64,000 nt of DNA from Terriglobia bacterium (GCA_035712365.1 DASTAW010000039.1:124001-188000), one strand, 5' to 3'; numbered from the stretch's first letter, positions 17,302 through 27,653 are shown. Made by a program: numbers and translations. The notes: a model not told the origin generated them from the sequence alone.

Positions 17302-17705
17302 GCTAGAGCAGGAGCCATGCAGCGCCGGTCACGCTGGGGCGAGCTCGGCACATGCCGGCCTGAAGACCGGTGCTACAGGGGGCAAAATCTTTCGAATTCT
17401 CTCGGTTGCTTTCCAAATTTCAAAATAGTATTGACATTTTAATTCCGTTGTAGGATATTTTGGGTGGGATAAGTCACTGATATTACGTCGGGCGCTGGGT
17501 AGCGCGCGATTGCTCATGCCAGACTTAATGATCTTCGCATCCTGCGGTGCGCTGGTGCGAAAACTTTGACGGGACACAAGTCAGGCTTCCGAAGGCACTT
17601 GCTAGCAAAGCGAGCTTGTTTCCTCTTGCGTAGGGTGGGTCGAAATCCAAGTGAGGCGAGTTCTGCGAACCACAGAGGGAACTCTGTGCGTTAAGGAGGA
17701 ATTCC
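17302..17705. other. Leader region of the TonB receptor gene
   Basis: About 400 bases. It holds a small palindrome (GGCCTGAAGACCGGTGCTACA, near 17358-17378), the AT-rich promoter at 17431-17459 and then about 245 bases of leader before the start codon. No known riboswitch was recognised. Confidence 0.5.
17431..17459 (+). promoter_or_regulatory. Putative promoter of the TonB-dependent receptor
   Basis: TTGACA (17431-17436), a 17-base spacer and GATATT (17454-17459), set in the most AT-rich part of the region. The -35 is perfect and the -10 is weak. The start codon is about 245 bases downstream, leaving room for a regulated leader. Confidence 0.45.
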
Positions 17706-20700
17706 ATGCGTTCGCTACTGAAAGTATTGTGCTTGGTTCTGGTGCTTGCCTTCGGAGCAATGCAGCAAAAAGCATGGGCGCAGGGCGCTGTGGGCACGCT
17801 CAACGGTACCGTCATGGATCCATCGGGCGCGGTTGTGCCTGGCGCCACGGTCATTGCGACCAATACCGCCACTGGCGTGGCATCAAAAACCACCACCACC
17901 TCAGCGGGCGCTTACACCTTGCCCTACCTTCCCTACGGGACCTACTCGATTCGGGCGTCCGCCCCGGGCTTTCAAACCGCCGAAAACTCGAACATCATCC
18001 TGCGCGTTGCACAGGTCCTCACGGTGAACATGAGGCTTAGTGTGGGCCAAGTCACGCAGCAGGTGGAGGTCAGTTCCACGCCCGAACTCCTCGAAACGGG
18101 CTCGGCCGAAATTGGCCGCTACATTACGGCCCAGGAGTACAAGGCCTGGCCCATCATGGTTGATGACGGCCAGCGGCAGATTCAGGAATTCATCTTCGAC
18201 AGTCTGCCCGGCACGCAAGGGAGCACCTTTGCGGGAACGATTAACGGCGGACAGGCATACTCTCACGAGATTTTGATTGACGGCATTCCGGTCGGCCGCT
18301 CCGATCTCTCCGGGGGCAACAACAACGAATTCAGCCCCTCCGCGGAAGCCATCGGCGAGTTCAAGCTGCAGGAAGGCGCCATGAGCGCCCAATATAACGG
18401 CGGACAGACTGCCGTGGCAAATTTCACCATCAAGTCCGGAACCAACGCCCTGCACGGATCTGCTTTCTATTACAACCAGAACGAAGCGCTGGGTGCGCTC
18501 GATCTCCAGACCAAGACGGCGGGTGGGAAGAAAAGCAAGAATCGCCTGAACAATTATGGTTATTCCTTGGGCGGGCCCGTGGTCATTCCCAAGATTTACA
18601 ATGGCCACGACAAGACCTTCTTCTTTACGAATTTTGAACATGACTCAGTTAACAGTCTGGGAGCGCGGGGTTTCGGGACCCTGGCCGCGACGGAATATAG
18701 AGCAGGCGATTTTTCAGGCCTCCTGGATCCGAACTGGACGGGCCAGTCCAAGCCGTGCGCGACATCGGGCCAGCAAGTTTGTACCATTGATCCTGTCACT
18801 GGCGCCAAAACCTATGCCTTTGATGCATTGGGGCGGCCCATCATCTTTGGACAGATCTACGATCCCAGAACCACCAGGACGGTGAACGGCCAGGCAGTCC
18901 GCGATCCCTTCCCGGGCAACATTATCGATCCTTCAGCGTTTGACCCGGCGGCCGCGAACATTGTCAACAAGGTCGGCATCGTCAACCCGCAGTATGACAA
19001 AATGATTAACAACATCACCAGGATTGGCGGATCTCCGTTTTTCGATGAGCACATCATCGGCATCAAAATTGATCACACCATCAATGAGAAGAACCGCCTT
19101 TCCGGCTACTGGAACCGCAGCTACCGGAACCGGCAAAACAATGGCGGCACGCCGTTTCTGCCTTTTCCCGGTCCGCTCACCCAAAGTTGGCAGCAGCAAA
19201 CCACGCCGGGATACATGGGCAGATTTTCATGGACTACCACTATTACGCCTTCCCTCCTGAACCGGGCCGCGCTGGGCTACAATGGGTTCACGAACAACAA
19301 TGGCGCGCTCCCATCCACCGTGAATAATGGCTGCGCAGCGACGGAGGGACTCCAAAACCTGCCCGACACCATGTGCCCCGTCTTCAGATTTTCTGGCGCA
19401 GAATACCAGGGTGGGACAATTGCCCGTATGGGTGTTGGTTTCGTGGATTTCAGCGAAAACGGCAGCGAGGTCTTGGCGGACGATGCCACCTGGATCAAAG
19501 GCGCCCACACCTTCAAATTCGGGTACCAGTACTCCCGCTATTTTTATAACGACAACTCGCTCTCCGATGCCGGCAGCTTTACTTTCACCCCGCGAGCCAC
19601 TGACGCACCGGGCTTCGACGCTTCCACCGGGCATGCATTTGCGAGCTTCTTGCTCGGTGGGGCCAATAACGCCAGCCACGGAATCTCCGGTATCAGTTCG
19701 GCGTTCCGTCAGCCTTACCATGAGCTCTATTTTTCCGATGACTGGAGAGCGACCCCGAGGCTGTCGCTCAATTTCGGCCTGAGGTGGGGAATTATTCCGT
19801 CGTTCTTCGAACGCACCGGCCGTATGTCCGAGGTTGATTTGACAGCCCCCAACCCGGGAGCGGACAACCGCAAGGGCGCGCTGGTGTTTGAAAGCCGAGT
19901 CAACGACACCTACTATGGATTGATCGGTCCGCGCTTCGGTCTTGCATACCAACTCAGCAACAAGATCGTAATTCGTACCGGTTACGCCATAACCAACACG
20001 CCGCCCATTGCCAACGGCTGGGGCTATTCGGGTTTCCTGAACGGATTCAATGGCACAAACAACGTGGTGGGGGGCACAAGCCCAACGGGATTCGTGGATG
20101 ATCCCGCAATTTACCTGGGCAATCCGTACCCCAGTTTTACGGGCACGCTTCCCAACACGGACCCGACCCAGTTGAACTACCAAAGCAATGTAATAACCAC
20201 CGCAAAAGACGCTAACCGCCCGACCTACGTGCAGAACTGGGAGTTCACGGTGCAATACCTGTTGCCCAAGGAGACGGTGCTGGAAGTGGCCTATGTCGGC
20301 AACAAAGGAACTCGGGACTGGGGGGGCCAGTCCTTTGAATCTTATACCGGACTTGGTTGGAGCGAATACGACGGCCTGCCCTCGAGCCTGCTTTCCATGG
20401 GGGATATCCTCACTGAACAGGTCGGCGCGCACCCGCAGTTCCTGCCGTATGCCAGCTTCCCCACCAACCTGACTGTGGCCCAGGCAATGAGACCCTATCC
20501 CCAGTACTTTGGGGTGGACGAGAATTTCCCCTACAATACCAACTCCAATTACCACTCCTTGCAAATAACAGCGACGAAACACCTGACCAAGGGGTTGGGC
20601 TTCCTGGCCGCTTACACCTGGTCCAAGGCGATTGGCTATGTGGATGCCAACGGCCCTGGGGCCTACTACGCGACCATGCAGGACTATAAAAACCGCTCGT

Positions 20701-21308
20701 TGGAGAGGTCTGTTACTGCGTTCAACATTCCCTCGGATTTCAAGTTGACCTGGGTGTACCAGACCCCGGTAGGTAAAGGCAGAGAGTTCGACTTGCACTG
20801 GGCCAACCCAATCCTAGGAGGGTGGCAGTTGTCGGCCATCCAACACTATTCCTCTGGAAGTTCGGTCCAGGTCTCAGAGGGTAATCTGTTGATTCCTGAT
20901 GGGATCGCTGGCGGGATTCGGCCGGATGTGACGGGCCAGAAATTGACCCTTGGGGGCGCCGCAAGCAACGTCGACGTGAACAACCCGACGCCGTACATCA
21001 ATCCGGCGGCATTCTCCCTTGTTCCGCAAACGGGAAATGGAGTGCCTTTGCGCGTGGGTTCAGCTCCCAGATTCCTTACGAACCTACGAGGCCCGGCTAG
21101 CCCGGGCGAAACCTTCCGCTTGGAAAAGAAGTTTCCATTCACCAAACGGGAGGGGACGTTCTTCGGCCTTGGCATGACCATGACCAATCCCTTCAACCGC
21201 CATAACGCCTACATCTCTTCCACCGATGTCACTTCCTCACAGTTTGGCGGGTTGTTAGCAGGTGGCGGTGGGCGGACCGTCCAATTAGACGGCCGCATCG
21301 AATTTTAG
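17706..21308 (+). CDS. TonB-dependent receptor with carboxypeptidase-regulatory domain
   Basis: A 1200-residue outer-membrane transporter or Oar-like protein. The signal peptide ends at KAWAQ. Residues about 30-115 form a carboxypeptidase-regulatory-like beta-sandwich (GTLNGTVMDPSGAVVPGATV, then GAYTLPYLPYGTYSIRA). A plug domain follows (LPGTQGSTFAGTINGGQAYS, EILIDGIPVGR), then a long beta-barrel with aromatic-rich strands (HTFKFGYQYSRYFYN, TPRLSLNFGLRWG) and a C-terminal Phe. This architecture is greatly expanded in Acidobacteriota and usually imports oligosaccharides or large substrates. AAGGAGG gives a strong ribosome-binding site. The sulfatase/TPR operon begins 75 bases later on the same strand. 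Confidence 0.93.
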   Translation: MRSLLKVLCLVLVLAFGAMQQKAWAQGAVGTLNGTVMDPSGAVVPGATVIATNTATGVASKTTTTSAGAYTLPYLPYGTYSIRASAPGFQTAENSNIILRVAQVLTVNMRLSVGQVTQQVEVSSTPELLETGSAEIGRYITAQEYKAWPIMVDDGQRQIQEFIFDSLPGTQGSTFAGTINGGQAYSHEILIDGIPVGRSDLSGGNNNEFSPSAEAIGEFKLQEGAMSAQYNGGQTAVANFTIKSGTNALHGSAFYYNQNEALGALDLQTKTAGGKKSKNRLNNYGYSLGGPVVIPKIYNGHDKTFFFTNFEHDSVNSLGARGFGTLAATEYRAGDFSGLLDPNWTGQSKPCATSGQQVCTIDPVTGAKTYAFDALGRPIIFGQIYDPRTTRTVNGQAVRDPFPGNIIDPSAFDPAAANIVNKVGIVNPQYDKMINNITRIGGSPFFDEHIIGIKIDHTINEKNRLSGYWNRSYRNRQNNGGTPFLPFPGPLTQSWQQQTTPGYMGRFSWTTTITPSLLNRAALGYNGFTNNNGALPSTVNNGCAATEGLQNLPDTMCPVFRFSGAEYQGGTIARMGVGFVDFSENGSEVLADDATWIKGAHTFKFGYQYSRYFYNDNSLSDAGSFTFTPRATDAPGFDASTGHAFASFLLGGANNASHGISGISSAFRQPYHELYFSDDWRATPRLSLNFGLRWGIIPSFFERTGRMSEVDLTAPNPGADNRKGALVFESRVNDTYYGLIGPRFGLAYQLSNKIVIRTGYAITNTPPIANGWGYSGFLNGFNGTNNVVGGTSPTGFVDDPAIYLGNPYPSFTGTLPNTDPTQLNYQSNVITTAKDANRPTYVQNWEFTVQYLLPKETVLEVAYVGNKGTRDWGGQSFESYTGLGWSEYDGLPSSLLSMGDILTEQVGAHPQFLPYASFPTNLTVAQAMRPYPQYFGVDENFPYNTNSNYHSLQITATKHLTKGLGFLAAYTWSKAIGYVDANGPGAYYATMQDYKNRSLERSVTAFNIPSDFKLTWVYQTPVGKGREFDLHWANPILGGWQLSAIQHYSSGSSVQVSEGNLLIPDGIAGGIRPDVTGQKLTLGGAASNVDVNNPTPYINPAAFSLVPQTGNGVPLRVGSAPRFLTNLRGPASPGETFRLEKKFPFTKREGTFFGLGMTMTNPFNRHNAYISSTDVTSSQFGGLLAGGGGRTVQLDGRIEF

Positions 21309-21383
21309 TTCGCCTGCGGGCCGTTCGATTCTTTCCGCGGGGCGGGTGTTACCTACCCGCTCCGCGTGCTATCATACAGGGTC

Positions 21384-23498
21384 ATGACGCGCCGGTTGAT
21401 CATCCCTCTCGGCGCAGGGCTGTGGCTTAAGGCTGACTCCCGGCATGGCCGGACCGGCTGGCGGATTGCGCCCCTGTGCGCGGGTTTTTGTTTCCTGGGC
21501 CTGCTGGCGTTTACCTCCTGCAACTCCTCGCATAAAACTCAGAGCGAAGCGCCAGTCAAGTTGCGGCCGCTCAATGTGGTGGTGGTCACCATCGACACTC
21601 TGCGGCCAGACCATCTGCACTGTTATGGATACCAGGATATCAAAACGCCGACGCTCGACGCGCTGGCTGAGCGCGGGGTGCTGTTTGAGCAGGCTGTGGC
21701 GCAGGCCCCGCTGACCCTGCCGTCCCATGCCAGCATCTTCACGGGCGAGTATCCCACCCGGCACCACGTTCGTGACACGGGCGGTTTCGTGCTCCCGGCG
21801 TCCTCCGTTACCCTGGCGAAAATCCTGCAGCAGCAGGGATGGGACACGGCGGCGTTTGTGGGCTCAGCCGTCCTCAAGAAGAGGTTTGGATTCAATCTGG
21901 GTTTTGATGTTTACGACGACCAGATGCCCACGCCGGGGCCTTCCCAGCAATTTCTGGAAGACCCGGAGCGGCGTGCCGGGGTGGTTGTTGACCACGCCAT
22001 TCACTGGCTGAACTCGCAGTCGGGAAAGCCGTTTTTCCTCTGGATACACGTGTACGATCCGCATCTTCCCTACGAACCGCCCAGCCCTTTCCGGGAACAG
22101 TATCGGGCGCATCCCTATGACGGCGAGATCGCCTATGTGGACCAGCAGCTTGGCCGGTTGATCGACGTTCTGGGAAAGAAGGACCCCCGTAACACGATCA
22201 TTGCCGTTCTCTCCGATCATGGAGAAAGCCTAGGCGACCACGGCGAGTACACGCACGGGGTTTTTGTTTACGATTCAACCTTGCGGATCGTCTTTATGAT
22301 GTCGGGACCAGGAATCCCCGCCGGAATGCGCATCAAGCAGCAGGTGAGAAGCATCGATTTTCTGCCCACGTTGCTCGAGCTGATGGGCGGGAAAGCGCCG
22401 GACCGGGTGCAGGGCACAAGCCTGGCGCCGGCATTCTCGGGCAAGCTGGTTTCCACTGGGATTTCCTACGCGGAGACGCTTTATCCCAAAATCAATATGG
22501 GCTGGGCGGAGCTTCGCGCGATTCGAACAGACCACTGGAAGTACATCCGCGCCCCGAAGCCGGAGCTCTATGATCTGTCCCGCGATCCCGGCGAGACGAC
22601 AAATGTGCTTCAGCAGCATCCGGTGCAGGTTGCAAGGTTCCAATCGATTTTGAATGGAGTGATCTCAGCCGAAGGCCACGGGACGACGGAAAAAGTGGAA
22701 ATGAAGTTGATTAACAAGCAGACGGAGGAGGAACTGTTCTCGCTGGGGTATCTTTCGGGATACTCACCCAGAACGTATGAGTTGACGAGCCAGGGCATTG
22801 ATCCCAAGGACCGAACGCACGTTCTGAAACTGATTTACGAGGCCGAGAACCCGACGTCAAACACGCCCGAGGCGCGCCGCCTCGAACTGGAACGCCAGGC
22901 GCTCGCTGAGGACCCCACGAATCCCTCGATCTACTACCAGCTTGGAGGGCGATACCAGAAGGAGGGCCGGCCCAAGGATGCGTTGAAAGTCTACGAGACG
23001 GCGCTCGCGAAGGGCATTGAGAGCGGGCAACTGCACTCACACATCGCCACCTTGCTGCTTCGCGAAGGGAAGAAGGACGCAGCCATCGTCGAATATCAGA
23101 AAGCAACGAAATACAATCCCGCCGACACGGAGAGCCTGGCCAACCTGGCCACAGCCTACCTGCAATCGGGCAGGCTTGATGACGCTGAGCGCGCGTTCAA
23201 AGGACTTCTGACAATCGATGCCGACAATGCCACGGGGCAAAATGGCCTGGGCCTGATCGCCATTCAACGCCGGGAGCCTCAAGCGGCGCGCGGGTATTTC
23301 GAGCGCGCTGTCCAGCTTGACCCTGACCTGCTGGAGGCGCAGGTGAACCTGGGCCTGATTTACGAGATGCAGGGCGATCGCAAGCGGGCGCGGGCGTGCT
23401 TTGAAGCCTTCCTCGCCAAAGCCTCACCCGCGCAGTACGCCAGCGTGATCCCGAAGGTGCGCCACGAGCTGGCGTCCCTTGGGCAAAAGGAGCCATGA
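21384..23498 (+). CDS. Sulfatase-superfamily hydrolase fused to TPR repeats
   Basis: A 704-residue membrane-anchored or lipidated protein. Near the N-terminus LLAFTSC46 is a possible lipobox. Residues about 60-440 are an alkaline phosphatase/sulfatase fold: VVVVTIDTLRPDHL (metal-binding Asp71), ILSDHGESLGDHGEYTHG (metal site) and RTDHWKYI. At the nucleophile, where sulfatases carry C/S-x-P-x-R, it has Thr111-L-P-S-His115, so formylglycine cannot form. A Thr nucleophile is known in phosphoethanolamine transferases of the same superfamily. Residues about 510-700 hold four to five TPRs. The ATG at 21384 is preferred over a GTG six codons upstream. The stop overlaps the next start (ATGA). Confidence 0.82.
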   Translation: MTRRLIIPLGAGLWLKADSRHGRTGWRIAPLCAGFCFLGLLAFTSCNSSHKTQSEAPVKLRPLNVVVVTIDTLRPDHLHCYGYQDIKTPTLDALAERGVLFEQAVAQAPLTLPSHASIFTGEYPTRHHVRDTGGFVLPASSVTLAKILQQQGWDTAAFVGSAVLKKRFGFNLGFDVYDDQMPTPGPSQQFLEDPERRAGVVVDHAIHWLNSQSGKPFFLWIHVYDPHLPYEPPSPFREQYRAHPYDGEIAYVDQQLGRLIDVLGKKDPRNTIIAVLSDHGESLGDHGEYTHGVFVYDSTLRIVFMMSGPGIPAGMRIKQQVRSIDFLPTLLELMGGKAPDRVQGTSLAPAFSGKLVSTGISYAETLYPKINMGWAELRAIRTDHWKYIRAPKPELYDLSRDPGETTNVLQQHPVQVARFQSILNGVISAEGHGTTEKVEMKLINKQTEEELFSLGYLSGYSPRTYELTSQGIDPKDRTHVLKLIYEAENPTSNTPEARRLELERQALAEDPTNPSIYYQLGGRYQKEGRPKDALKVYETALAKGIESGQLHSHIATLLLREGKKDAAIVEYQKATKYNPADTESLANLATAYLQSGRLDDAERAFKGLLTIDADNATGQNGLGLIAIQRREPQAARGYFERAVQLDPDLLEAQVNLGLIYEMQGDRKRARACFEAFLAKASPAQYASVIPKVRHELASLGQKEP

Positions 23499-24538
23499 AT
23501 TATCTCCTGCTCATCCTGCTGTTGCAGGCTGCGGCCCCCGGACCCACAACGGGACAGCTCAATCTGGACACCACCTGCGACACTGTCCACAGCCTGGCGC
23601 TCCGGCAAAGCGCGCAAGCCGCTCTCGACAAAAATCAGTATGAAATCGCGGCGCGGGATTTTTCCGAGGCGCTTCGTGAGTGTCCCGCGCAGCCCGAGAT
23701 TGTCATCGAGCTCTCGCAGGCGCAAGCGCATCTGCGGCAGTTTGACGTGGCAATCAGCTCGCTCGAGGCCTATCTGAAGCAGCAGCCGGGATCGGTTCCC
23801 GCCCAGGTCGCGCTGGCCAACGTATATTTCATGGCGCAACGCCTCGCAGAGGCGAAACGGGAAGCGGAAGGCGTGCTAAGCAAAGATCCCCGGAACCTCG
23901 CCGCGATGGAAATCGAAGCCAATGCAGAATATCTTCTCGGCAATGTGCCTGCCGCGGAGAATCGCCTGATCGATCTGCTCGACCGGTACCCCAACGATGA
24001 GGATGGCGCCTACATGCTGGGCCGGATTTATTATCAGGAAGGCCGGCTGGACCAGGCCGTCGGCCTGTTCGAGCGGGTGCTGAAGGTCAATCCGCGGTCG
24101 TATAAGGCCTATGACAACCTCGGCCTGTGCTATGAGGCCAGCGGGCAGGATGAGAAAGCCGAGCGCTACTTTTGGGCGGCCATCAAGCTCGTGGATGAGC
24201 AACACTTGAACGATGATTGGCTCCTGGGGAACCTGGCCGAGCTTTACCTGAAACAAGGCGACGCCCAGAAGGCCTTTGCGCTGGCCTCCCAAGCGGCTGA
24301 CCGCAACCCTTACTCGGCCCGCAACTTCTATCTGGGCGGAAAAGCGCTTTGCGATCTCGGCAAAACGGACTTGTGTCTCAACTGGCTGCAGCGCTCTTCG
24401 GCGCTTGATCCAAACTATCCGGAACCGCTCTTCCTGCTGGCCCACGTTTATGAAAAACTGGGTCAAGAGGTGAAAGCGAAGGAGAGCCTGGAAAAGTTCC
24501 GCGAGGCAAAGGCTAAGCAGCCGAGCCAGCGCAAATAG
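23495..24538 (+). CDS. Secreted tetratricopeptide-repeat protein
   Basis: A 347-residue protein with a short signal-like N-terminus (MNYLLLILLLQAAAPG) and about eight TPR units (AQAALDKNQYEIAARDFSEA, GRIYYQEGRLDQAVGLFERV, YDNLGLCYEASGQDEKAERY). Such repeats bind proteins; no catalytic motif is present. Its start overlaps the stop of the sulfatase-TPR gene by four bases (ATGA), so the two are translationally coupled and probably act together at the cell envelope. Confidence 0.85.
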   Translation: MNYLLLILLLQAAAPGPTTGQLNLDTTCDTVHSLALRQSAQAALDKNQYEIAARDFSEALRECPAQPEIVIELSQAQAHLRQFDVAISSLEAYLKQQPGSVPAQVALANVYFMAQRLAEAKREAEGVLSKDPRNLAAMEIEANAEYLLGNVPAAENRLIDLLDRYPNDEDGAYMLGRIYYQEGRLDQAVGLFERVLKVNPRSYKAYDNLGLCYEASGQDEKAERYFWAAIKLVDEQHLNDDWLLGNLAELYLKQGDAQKAFALASQAADRNPYSARNFYLGGKALCDLGKTDLCLNWLQRSSALDPNYPEPLFLLAHVYEKLGQEVKAKESLEKFREAKAKQPSQRK

Positions 24539-24540
24539 GC

Positions 24541-25743
24541 ATGATGTCCGAAATCAATTCCTCCTCGGGCCGGGCCCGGCGTCTCACGCGAATGGCCACA
24601 TTTTCCTGGCGGGTCTGCGCAGGATTACTGTGCGCGGCAACCCTCTGGGCCCAGGTTGCTCCGCCTCCGGAGGCATTAAGCCGCGCAAGAGACTTGGTGA
24701 TTGCAGGAAAACCCGAGCAGGCCGCGGCCATCTATCAGGAACTGGTTCGAAAGTTTCCCAACCATCCGGGCCTTCGCGTTGACCTTTGCGTCGCCCAGTA
24801 CAAGGCCGGGCGCTACAAGGATTCGGCGGAGGAGGCAAAGGCAGCGCTCAAGCTTCGGCCGAAATTGCCCGCCGCCAATCTGTTTCTGGGCGCCAGTTAT
24901 CTCCAACTGGGTGAATTCGCCTCTGCCATCCCGCCCCTTCAGAAGGCGTTGGCAGAGCAACCCGCTGACCGCAATGCGCGGCTCGCACTGGCAGAAGCGC
25001 TCTCGGGCGCGCGGCGGTACGAAGAGGCCGCCGAACAGTTCCAGAGACTTGCCGAAATCATTCCCGACAATCCCAGGGTCTGGTATGGCCTGGGCCAGTG
25101 CTACGAAAAGCTTTCCGAGCAGACGAACGGACAGAGCGAACATTACCGGGAATTGGCCCGGCAGGCTTACAACCGGCTGGAACAACTGCCTCGCTCGCCC
25201 GAAATGTATATCCACGCTGCTGAATTGCGCGAGAAGAACTCGGAGTGGGTGGAAGCGGCAACACAGTGGCGCGAGGCGCTGGCGCTCGAGCCGCACGATG
25301 AGCGGGCGCGGGCGGGCCTGGCCTGGGCGCTCTTTCGAGCGCGTGACTACGCATCGGCGCTGGAGGTGATTGCAGAAATGCGGAAGGACGGCATCGATTC
25401 CGCCGTGTTGAACTTTCTAACGGGAGGATGCTGGCTTAACTTGCAGCAGCCGGAGAAAAGCATTCCATATCTGGAGAAAGCCATCGCCGCCGACTCCGGT
25501 TTCCTGCCTGCCAAGGCCGCGCTCGGCCAGGCGCTGCTGCAGACCGGCAAAGCCCGGGAGGCGATTCCGTTGCTTCGAGCCGCGCTTTCCGCCGACGACG
25601 ATGGGACCATCCACTTCCAGCTTTACCGCGCTTACGCGATGGCGGGCGAGGCCGGGGCAGCGAAGCAGGCACTTTCGGATTACGAGGAGTTTAAGAAAGG
25701 GCCGTCCCAGGCCTCGACTGTGAGTGGCGGCCCCTACCGTTGA
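24541..25743 (+). CDS. Secreted tetratricopeptide-repeat protein
   Basis: A 400-residue TPR protein. After a Ser/Arg-rich start there is a hydrophobic segment (FSWRVCAGLLCAATLWAQ) that looks like a signal peptide. About nine TPR-like units follow (ARDLVIAGKPEQAAAIYQEL, CVAQYKAGRYKDSAEEAKAA, AEALSGARRYEEAAEQFQRL). It begins two bases after the previous stop; the ATG at 24544 is an equally possible start. It is the third member of the sulfatase-TPR-TPR operon and faces the CRTAC1 gene, whose stop is 20 bases away. Confidence 0.85.
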   Translation: MMSEINSSSGRARRLTRMATFSWRVCAGLLCAATLWAQVAPPPEALSRARDLVIAGKPEQAAAIYQELVRKFPNHPGLRVDLCVAQYKAGRYKDSAEEAKAALKLRPKLPAANLFLGASYLQLGEFASAIPPLQKALAEQPADRNARLALAEALSGARRYEEAAEQFQRLAEIIPDNPRVWYGLGQCYEKLSEQTNGQSEHYRELARQAYNRLEQLPRSPEMYIHAAELREKNSEWVEAATQWREALALEPHDERARAGLAWALFRARDYASALEVIAEMRKDGIDSAVLNFLTGGCWLNLQQPEKSIPYLEKAIAADSGFLPAKAALGQALLQTGKAREAIPLLRAALSADDDGTIHFQLYRAYAMAGEAGAAKQALSDYEEFKKGPSQASTVSGGPYR

Positions 25744-25762
25744 GGCAACTGCGAATTCGCGT

Positions 25763-27463
25763 TCAGCGCAACGACGGTTCGCGAACGCGCAGCACCTGAT
25801 TCGTAGGAACATTGGTGAGCACCTGCCTCGTCCCGCTGGGCCACCGAATTTCGATTTTCTTCGCGCCTTTCAGCTTACCGGTCCCAAAATGGACGCCGAA
25901 GTTGCTGGAAGATGCATAGCTCATGGCGGAGGTCATGTGATTGAACTGGCCGTCCACATGGATTTCCGCGCCGATTCCGTCGCGATTACTCCGGACGCCC
26001 TCGAGCTTCAAGATCAGCCAGGAATTTTCACCGGGCGTAACGTTTTTCCATAACTCGGGGGCCTCGCCCAACGAGGTGACGACGGCGTCAATCCTGCCAT
26101 CATTGTTGAAATCGGCAAAGGCGGCGCCCCGGTGCGCCCGCGGCGTGAGGAAATCCGGTCCGGCGGTCTGGGAAGCGTCCTGAAAAGTTCCGTCGCCCCG
26201 GTTCAGGAAGATGGCGTTGTGCAGCTTGTATTGGGTCGCTTCGTAGAGCTCCACCCGATCGTTCACGTGAGCGTTGGCGGTGAAAAGGTCTTTCCAGCCG
26301 TCATTGTTAAAATCAAACATCCCAAGTCCAAACCCGCTGTAAACCCTGCTGGCCAGCGCCATGCTACTCGAGTAGGTCACATCTTCGAACGCTCCGTGCC
26401 CCAGATTTCGGTAGAGAGGGAAGGTCTCGCCTGCAAGCGCCGAGAAAGCAATGTCCGGCAGCCCGTCGTTATCGTAGTCCCGGAAATCCGCGCCCATCCC
26501 TGACACGGGATTGCCGGTGTCAAGCAAAGCAACGCCCGCCTGCATACCCACCTCTTCAAACTTGCCGTGCCCGAGGTTGTGGAAAAGGAAATTCCGCATC
26601 TTGTCGTTGGTGACGAAAATGTCCATGAGACCGTCACCATCATAGTCGCCAATGGCGACGCCCATTCCCTTGCCGATATACGCAGCGATGCCGGACTCCT
26701 GCGAAACGTCCTTGAACTTCCCATTTCCCTCATTGTGGTAAAGGGTATTGGAGAGGCCTTCGAAGGCGCGAGGGTGGCAGTAGACGCGCAGTTGGCGGGA
26801 CGCATCGCCGCAGAAGGGTTCTGACGCCGGCGACCATTTCAGGTAACTGACCACGAAGAGGTCCAATCGCCCGTCATTATCGTAGTCAAACCAGGCGGCG
26901 CCAATCGACCAGGGACTGCTTTTGATTCCCGCCTGTGCGGTCACGTCTTCGAACGTCCCGTCACCGCGATTGTGATAAAGAATGTTCCTGCCGACCCCCG
27001 TCACGAAGAGATCGACATGGCCGTCGTTGTCGTAATCGGCCGCGGCGGCGCCCATGGAGTATCCTGCGCCGGCGACTCCCGCCTTTTCAGTCACATCTTG
27101 AAAATGAAACCCACCCAGGTTCCGGTATAGCCGGTTCCAGTATTTGGGCGAAGTCTTCTCGAGAGACGGCCAAGCCGCCCCGTTGGTGAAGTAGATATCC
27201 GTCAGCCCGTCGCCGTCGTAATCGAACGCCGCCACGCCCCCAGCCATGGTTTCGACCAGGTGCTTGCTCGGAGTCGGATTGTTTTCCAGCACGAATTGCA
27301 CGCCCGACGCGGCCGTAACATTCTGGAAACGAACAGGCGCGGGAGCAGTTTCTTGCCTGTCCATTGCAGGCTTTTCGTGAGCAGTAGCTCCATGCGCCGC
27401 CGCTGCTACCGCTGGCACAAGCAGGCCGGTCTTTAACAAATCACGGCGTGTCCAGCTTTTCAT
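25763..27463 (-). CDS. CRTAC1 family FG-GAP/VCBS repeat protein with ASPIC/UnbV domain
   Basis: A 566-residue exported protein. The N-terminus (KSWTRRDLLKTGLLVPAVAAAA) is a twin-arginine-type signal. Seven to eight FG-GAP blades with calcium-binding DxDxDG loops follow (FDYDGDGLTDIYFTN, ADYDNDGHVDLFVTG, GDYDGDGLMDIFVTN, FADFNNDGRIDAVVTS), giving an integrin-like beta-propeller. The C-terminal ASPIC/UnbV domain has EIRWPSGTRQVLTNV. GGAGGT precedes the start. Such genes commonly accompany sulfatase/TPR and TonB-receptor genes in Acidobacteriota; adhesion or carbohydrate binding is likely, not catalysis. Confidence 0.9.
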   Translation of the reverse strand: MKSWTRRDLLKTGLLVPAVAAAAHGATAHEKPAMDRQETAPAPVRFQNVTAASGVQFVLENNPTPSKHLVETMAGGVAAFDYDGDGLTDIYFTNGAAWPSLEKTSPKYWNRLYRNLGGFHFQDVTEKAGVAGAGYSMGAAAADYDNDGHVDLFVTGVGRNILYHNRGDGTFEDVTAQAGIKSSPWSIGAAWFDYDNDGRLDLFVVSYLKWSPASEPFCGDASRQLRVYCHPRAFEGLSNTLYHNEGNGKFKDVSQESGIAAYIGKGMGVAIGDYDGDGLMDIFVTNDKMRNFLFHNLGHGKFEEVGMQAGVALLDTGNPVSGMGADFRDYDNDGLPDIAFSALAGETFPLYRNLGHGAFEDVTYSSSMALASRVYSGFGLGMFDFNNDGWKDLFTANAHVNDRVELYEATQYKLHNAIFLNRGDGTFQDASQTAGPDFLTPRAHRGAAFADFNNDGRIDAVVTSLGEAPELWKNVTPGENSWLILKLEGVRSNRDGIGAEIHVDGQFNHMTSAMSYASSSNFGVHFGTGKLKGAKKIEIRWPSGTRQVLTNVPTNQVLRVREPSLR

Positions 27464-27653
27464 CTCAGACCTCCAATCGAGAGGTCAGTATCATAATCCG
27501 CAAACTTTCAAGGAACAACCTGGAGACTTGCAAAATACGGTCCTCCAGGTTTGCGGCTACGACTTCCCTCGCAAGTGGGGCGGTGCGGGGTCTGCGGACT
27601 CGGCATTCACGAATTCACGCGGCGAGGTATGGATAAGCCTTTCTCCGAGGCAA

